DNA of 17,809 nt. Origin: Streptomyces sp. NRRL F-525 (GTDB lineage Bacteria > Actinomycetota > Actinomycetes > Streptomycetales > Streptomycetaceae). The stretch is from NCBI RefSeq assembly GCF_000716605.1, contig NZ_JNXE01000073.1:1-17809 (forward strand). The letters are read 5' to 3'. Shown piece by piece: positions 1-17,809 of the stretch (positions are counted from its first letter, which is position 1; each line of letters opens with the position of its first letter). The notes under the pieces were generated by a model that saw only the letters and a program-made list of their open reading frames with translations, was not told the DNA's origin and searched no databases. The position numbers and the translations under genes are program-made.

Positions 1-3000
1 GTGCGGTGGGTGCGGGTCGGACGGTGCTCGTCTTCCCGGGTCAGGGTTCGCAGTGGGTTGGTATGGGTCGTGAACTCCTGGATTCCTCCCCGGTGTTCGC
101 GGAGCGGGTCGCCGAGTGTGCTGCGGTGCTTGAGCGTTGGGTCGACTGGTCGCTGGTGGATGTGCTGCGGGGCGATGCTTCGGCTGAACTCCTGGAGCGG
201 GTCGATGTGGTGCAGCCCGCCAGCTTCGCGGTGATGGTTGGTTTGGCGGCGGTGTGGGCGTCGGTGGGTGTGGTGCCCGACGCGGTGGTCGGTCACTCAC
301 AAGGAGAGATTGCCGCCGCGTGCGTGTCGGGTGCGTTGTCGCTGGAGGACGCTGCCCGCATCGTGGCGGTGCGCAGTCAGGTGATCGCCGGGAGTCTGGC
401 GGGCCGTGGTGGTATGGCCTCGGTGGCGCTGGCGGAGGAGGACGCGCTCAAGCGTTTGGAGCGTTGGGGCGGTCGGGTTGAGGTGGCGGCTGTCAACGGT
501 CCGGCGTCTGTCGTGATCGCCGGTGACGCGGAAGCCTTGGACGAGGCCCTTGATGTCCTGGCGGCGGATGGTGTGCGGGTGCGTCGGGTGGCGGTGGATT
601 ACGCCTCCCATTCCCGGCATGTGGAGGCGATCGAGGAGACGTTGGCCACCGCTTTCGCCGACATCCGCGCCCAGGCGCCGCTGATTCCCTTCTACTCGAC
701 GGTGACCGGTGAGTGGGTCCGTGAATCGGACGTCCTGGACGGCGGCTACTGGTACCGCAACCTGCGGGGTCAGGTCCGCTTCGGTCCCGCGATCGCGGCT
801 CTCTTGGCCGAGGGACACACGGTGTTCGTGGAGTCCAGCGCCCACCCCGTCCTGGTCCAGCCGGTCAGCGAGATCGTCGATCAGGCGGAAGACACGGTCA
901 GGCTGCGCGCCGTCGTCGGCAGCACGCTGCGCCGGGAGGACGGCGGCCCGCGCCGCCTGCTGACCTCGATGGCCGAACTGTTCGTCCGGGGCGTGCCCGT
1001 CGACTGGACCGGCGTCCTCCCGAATGGCGTCGGCACGGATACGAGGCACGTGGACCTGCCCACGTACGCCTTCGACCGACGTCACTACTGGCTGCAGGAG
1101 GCCGAGAGCGCCGACGGCGGCGGAGCTTCGGGCGAGGACACCGACGCGGACTTCTGGAGTGCCGTCGAGCGGACCGACGCCGACTCGCTCGCGGGGCTGC
1201 TCGCTCCGGACTCCGCTGGCCTGCGCGACGCCCTACGCACCGTCGTACCGGTGCTGGCGGACTGGCGCGGCAGGCGGCGGCAGCGGTCCAGCGCCGAGCG
1301 CCTCCGTTACGCCGTCACCTGGCGGCCCTTGGAGCGCGAGGTGTCCGGGGTGCCCGCGGGCCGCTGGCTCGCCGTCCTGCCCGCGGGTGGCCCGACCGGT
1401 TCCGCGGCGGGCTCCCGGGTGACCGAGCTTCTCGTGGCGCTCGGCGCCCAGGGACTGGATGTCGTACCCCTGGAGATCGCCGTGTCCGACGTCACCCGTA
1501 CCGGGCTCGCCGAGCAACTGAGCGCTGTCCGGGCCGAGTACGAGCCCGCGGGGGTCCTTTCCCTGCTCGCCCTCGACGGCACGCGGGACGCCACCGCCGT
1601 CGCTGCCCGGACCCTCGCGCTGGTTCAGGCGCTCGGGGACGCGGGCGTCGACGGGCCGCTGTGGTGTCTGACCCGGGGGGCGGTGAACACCGGCGTCCAG
1701 GACACCGTCACCGCGCCCGGCGAAGCGGCCCTCTGGGGCCTGGGCCGTGCCGTGGCCCTGGAACACCCCGACCGGTGGGGTGGTTTGATCGACCTGCCGG
1801 TGACCGCCGACGCCCGCACCGCGCAGTACCTCGTGGGCGCGTTGAACGGCACCGCGGGGGACGACCAGCTCGCTGTCCGCCGTGCCGGCGTCTACAGCCG
1901 CCGACTCACCCGCAAGCCCGCCCCCGAAACACCCGCCGACGGTGGCTGGCAGCCCCGGGGCACCGTCCTGGTGACCGGCGGCGCCGAGGCCCTCGGCACA
2001 CACGCCTCGCTCTGGCTCGCCCGGTCAGGGGTACGCCGTCTCATCGTCACGACCACGGCTCAGGCGCCCGCCGACGCCGTCGCCGACCTGCTGGGCAAGC
2101 TCGCGGACATGGGGGCCGACACGGCCGTCGTCTCCTGTGCCGACGCCGACCGCGGGACGCTCGCCCGCCTGATCACCGAGACCCCGGAGGGAGAGCCGCT
2201 CACCGCCGTCGTGCACGCCGCGGACACCGCCTGGACCAGCAACGTGGCCGACACCGGCCTCGCCGACCTCACGGAGGTGTTCGCCGCAAAGGTCGACACC
2301 GCCCTGTGGCTCGACCAAGTGTTCATGGAGAGCAACGGCGACGGCGACGGCGACAGCGATTCCGATACCGGGACCGGGACCGACACCCTTGGGAGGACCC
2401 CGCTCGACGCCTTCGTGGTCTTCTCCTCGATCGCCGGGATCTGGGGCGGTGGCGGTCAAGGCGTCTCCGGCGCGGCCAACGCCGTCCTGGACGCCCTGGT
2501 CGAACGGCGCCGCGGCCGGGGCCTCGCGGCCACCTCGATCGCCTGGGGAGCCCTCGACGAGGCTGGCCCCGGCATGGACGAGGCGACCCTCGCCCAGCTG
2601 CGCCGCCGCGGTGTCCTGCCGATGGCCCCGCAGGTCGCGACGACCGCCTTCGAACAGGCCGTGGAGGCGCGGGAGAAGGCCGTGACGGTCGTCGACATGG
2701 ACTGGGAGGCGTTCATCCCGGCGTTCACCTCCGTACGGGTCAGCCCGCTCTTCGCCGACCTCCCCGAGGCCGCCGCCGCCCTGCGCGCGTCCCAGCCCGA
2801 CGCCGAGAACAGCGACACCACCTCGTCCCTGGTGGACTCCCTCCAGGACGTCCCGGAGGCCGAACAGAACCGACTGCTGCTCCGGCTGGTCTGCGGGCAG
2901 GCCGCGACCGTCCTCGGACACAGCAGCGCGGAGAGCATCGGCCCGCTCCAGTCCTTCCAGGAGGTCGGCTTCGACTCGCTCGCCGCCGTCAACCTCCGCA

Positions 3001-3359
3001 ACAGCCTGCACGTGGCCACCGGTCTGCGGCTGCCGGCGACCCTCGTCTTCGACTATCCGACCCCGGACGCCCTCGTCGGATTCCTCCGCTCCGAGCTGCT
3101 GACGGAGACGGGCGACGACGACCTGGACGGGCGGGAGGACGACCTGCGACGCGTACTCGCGCAGGTCCCGATCTCCCGCTTCAGGGAGGCCGGCCTTCTC
3201 GACACGCTGCTCACCCTCGTGGGCCCCGAGGACGGCTCCGTCCCCGGGTCGGCGACCGAACCGGAACCGGTGGCGCCCGCCGCCGCCGACACCGACCTGA
3301 TCGACGTGATGGACGTCGCCGACCTCGTACAGCGCGCCCTCGGCAACCACGCCAACTGA
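1..3359 (+). CDS. Type I modular polyketide synthase, 3' part (AT-KR(inactive)-ACP-docking), 5' truncated
   Basis: This is the C-terminal end of a modular PKS. The first complete codon begins at base 3, and the frame is already inside the KS-AT linker or AT at the window edge, so the real start lies upstream; the GTG at 6 is not a believable start because no KS precedes the AT. Numbering from that GTG (1117 residues), the order is AT (GHSQG, Ser98; YASH, Tyr199), LPTYAF post-AT linker, KR structural half (about 433-640), KR catalytic half (about 650-920), ACP (GFDSL, Ser991) and a helical C-terminal docking tail ending DLVQRALGNHAN. There is no DH or ER. The AT predicts methylmalonyl-CoA. The KR has lost its catalytic Tyr and part of its NADPH loop, so this module probably leaves a beta-ketone. 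It ends in TGA at 3357-3359, 59 bases before the next PKS gene, in the same direction and probably the same operon. No TTA leucine codon was seen in frame. Confidence 0.96.
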   Translation, partial: AVGAGRTVLVFPGQGSQWVGMGRELLDSSPVFAERVAECAAVLERWVDWSLVDVLRGDASAELLERVDVVQPASFAVMVGLAAVWASVGVVPDAVVGHSQGEIAAACVSGALSLEDAARIVAVRSQVIAGSLAGRGGMASVALAEEDALKRLERWGGRVEVAAVNGPASVVIAGDAEALDEALDVLAADGVRVRRVAVDYASHSRHVEAIEETLATAFADIRAQAPLIPFYSTVTGEWVRESDVLDGGYWYRNLRGQVRFGPAIAALLAEGHTVFVESSAHPVLVQPVSEIVDQAEDTVRLRAVVGSTLRREDGGPRRLLTSMAELFVRGVPVDWTGVLPNGVGTDTRHVDLPTYAFDRRHYWLQEAESADGGGASGEDTDADFWSAVERTDADSLAGLLAPDSAGLRDALRTVVPVLADWRGRRRQRSSAERLRYAVTWRPLEREVSGVPAGRWLAVLPAGGPTGSAAGSRVTELLVALGAQGLDVVPLEIAVSDVTRTGLAEQLSAVRAEYEPAGVLSLLALDGTRDATAVAARTLALVQALGDAGVDGPLWCLTRGAVNTGVQDTVTAPGEAALWGLGRAVALEHPDRWGGLIDLPVTADARTAQYLVGALNGTAGDDQLAVRRAGVYSRRLTRKPAPETPADGGWQPRGTVLVTGGAEALGTHASLWLARSGVRRLIVTTTAQAPADAVADLLGKLADMGADTAVVSCADADRGTLARLITETPEGEPLTAVVHAADTAWTSNVADTGLADLTEVFAAKVDTALWLDQVFMESNGDGDGDSDSDTGTGTDTLGRTPLDAFVVFSSIAGIWGGGGQGVSGAANAVLDALVERRRGRGLAATSIAWGALDEAGPGMDEATLAQLRRRGVLPMAPQVATTAFEQAVEAREKAVTVVDMDWEAFIPAFTSVRVSPLFADLPEAAAALRASQPDAENSDTTSSLVDSLQDVPEAEQNRLLLRLVCGQAATVLGHSSAESIGPLQSFQEVGFDSLAAVNLRNSLHVATGLRLPATLVFDYPTPDALVGFLRSELLTETGDDDLDGREDDLRRVLAQVPISRFREAGLLDTLLTLVGPEDGSVPGSATEPEPVAPAAADTDLIDVMDVADLVQRALGNHAN
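12..1091 (+). other. AT domain of module A plus post-AT linker, methylmalonyl-CoA type
   Basis: The acyltransferase loads the extender unit onto the ACP. The start motif VFPGQGSQW is followed by the nucleophile motif GHSQG at 291-305 (Ser at 297-299), and YASH lies at 600-611, exactly 101 residues after the Ser. GHSQG with YASH is the established signature for methylmalonyl-CoA. The domain closes with LPTYAFDRRHYW near 1056-1091. The first about 640 bases use many T-ending codons (GGT, GTT, CGT), unlike the rest of the gene. Confidence 0.93.
42..640 (+). repeat. AT-coding repeat block, module A copy
   Basis: The 5' part of this AT is close to identical in DNA to the ATs at 5144 and 10430 onward. 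Exact runs include 42-101 = 5144-5203 (60 bases), 181-238 = 5283-5340 (58 bases) and 563-598 = 10948-10983 (36 bases). Confidence 0.88.
1302..2768 (+). other. Ketoreductase domain of module A, degenerate and probably inactive
   Basis: The fold is recognisable, with a structural half from about 1302 and a catalytic half from about 1959, but key residues are missing. The dinucleotide loop at 1974-1997 reads TGGAEALG where active KRs have TGGTGxLG, so the central Gly is Glu. The catalytic Tyr of the usual GxYAAAN motif is Ser (codon 2466-2468; the local sequence is GQGVSGAAN), while the Asn (2478-2480) and Lys (2289-2291) remain. No LDD motif is present. A Trp eight residues before the Tyr position (2442-2444) suggests an A-type ancestor. 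A low-complexity insert sits at 2337-2387. I infer no reduction, hence a retained ketone. C-type epimerase activity cannot be excluded. Confidence 0.88.
2337..2387 (+). repeat. Low-complexity Gly/Asp-Ser/Asp-Thr/Gly coding repeat inside the module A KR
   Basis: Short GGC-GAC, then AGC/TCC-GAT and ACC-GGG units encode GDGDGDSDSDTGTGTDT. It lies between the KR lysine and the FSS strand, where the KRs of B and C have no such insert. Slippage expansion in a domain under relaxed constraint is the likely cause. Confidence 0.88.
2874..3092 (+). other. ACP domain of module A
   Basis: This acyl carrier protein domain has the phosphopantetheine attachment motif GFDSL at 2967-2981 (Ser at 2976-2978), preceded by the LLLRLVCGQAATVLG helix and followed by the conserved LPATLVFDYPTP segment. 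It carries the growing chain of the last module of this protein. Confidence 0.95.
3111..3356 (+). other. C-terminal docking region of the upstream PKS
   Basis: After the ACP come about 80 residues with amphipathic helices (DDLRRVLAQVPISRFREAG), a Pro/Ala-rich spacer, and a terminal helix DLIDVMDVADLVQRALG. This layout is typical of class 1 C-terminal docking domains of actinobacterial modular PKSs. It is expected to pair with the N-terminal coil of the next gene product at 3419-3517, which directs chain transfer. Confidence 0.8.
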
Positions 3360-3360
3360 G

Positions 3361-3390
3361 CACCTGACTCACCGACACCTGACTCACCGA
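3361..3390 (+). repeat. Perfect 15-bp tandem duplication in the intergenic gap
   Basis: The unit CACCTGACTCACCGA occurs twice back to back, at 3361-3375 and 3376-3390, directly after the TGA and G of the upstream gene. It makes up about half of the 59-base gap. I see no inverted repeat, so it does not look like a terminator. It is probably a slippage duplication, though a regulatory role is possible. Confidence 0.9.
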
Positions 3391-3403
3391 CAGCGGCAAA
3401 GAC

Positions 3404-3409
3404 GGAGGA
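3404..3409 (+). promoter_or_regulatory. Ribosome binding site of the second PKS gene
   Basis: GGAGGA lies 9 bases upstream of the ATG at 3419, a strong Shine-Dalgarno match at good spacing. Together with the docking-coil sequence directly after that ATG, it decides the start. The frame also has a TGA at 3365-3367, so the gene cannot start further upstream than the gap. Confidence 0.85.
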
Positions 3410-3418
3410 CGTACCGAG

Positions 3419-17809
<14,391 letters not shown>

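Noticed and set aside
6..8. GTG as the start of the first gene
   Set aside because: It would produce a protein starting at the AT with no KS; the AT opening motif is immediately downstream, so the gene must begin before the window.
1..234. Small frame starting at base 1
   Set aside because: It overlaps the AT in another frame; the AT motifs VFPGQGSQW and GHSQG lie in the frame beginning at base 3.
1661..3367. A 568-codon plus-strand frame overlapping the first PKS
   Set aside because: It is an Arg/Pro-rich out-of-frame translation of the KR and ACP region, with no domain.
3360..3418. Terminator or promoter in the gap between the genes
   Set aside because: There is no inverted repeat and no convincing -10/-35 pair; only the tandem repeat and RBS are visible.

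Overview
The window is an internal piece of a modular type I polyketide synthase (PKS) locus from a high-GC actinomycete. Very high GC, strong third-position G/C bias, cis-AT module architecture and class 1-type docking ends all fit Streptomyces or a close relative. The product cannot be named from sequence alone. Everything of substance is on the + strand.

Layout. (1) Positions 1-3359 hold the 3' end of one PKS gene (5' end outside the window): acyltransferase (AT), degenerate ketoreductase (KR), acyl carrier protein (ACP) and a C-terminal docking region. (2) Positions 3360-3418 are a 59-base gap with a perfect 15-bp tandem duplication and a good ribosome binding site. (3) From 3419 to the window end runs a single uninterrupted reading frame of 4797 codons with no stop. 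It encodes an N-terminal docking coil, then KS-AT-DH-KR-ACP, KS-AT-DH-KR-ACP and KS-AT-DH plus the start of another processing domain. No other gene, RNA, mobile element or CRISPR is visible.

How it works. I call the modules A (end of the first gene) and B, C, D (second gene). The C-terminal helices of the first protein should dock on the N-terminal coil of the second, passing the chain from A to B. AT motifs predict methylmalonyl-CoA for A, B and C (GHSQG plus YASH) and malonyl-CoA for D (GHSIG plus HAFH). The KR of A lacks its catalytic Tyr and a clean NADPH motif, so a ketone should be retained. Module B looks fully competent for an alpha-methyl double bond. Module C has a good B-type KR, but its DH carries Asp to Glu at the second catalytic position, a loop insertion of about 24 residues and no LPFxW motif, so it may stop at the alcohol. 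D has an intact DH. The segment being built would read R-CO-CH(Me)-CH=C(Me)-[CH=C(Me) or CH(OH)-CH(Me)]-, then a malonate-derived unit.

Evolutionary signals. The three methylmalonyl ATs share long exact nucleotide runs and a codon style with more T-ending codons than their neighbours. AT of B switches style midway. The KRs of B and C share exact runs of 86 and 83 bases. These point to recent gene conversion or domain exchange among modules. No clearly new biological system is present; the novelty, if any, lies in the assembly line and its product.
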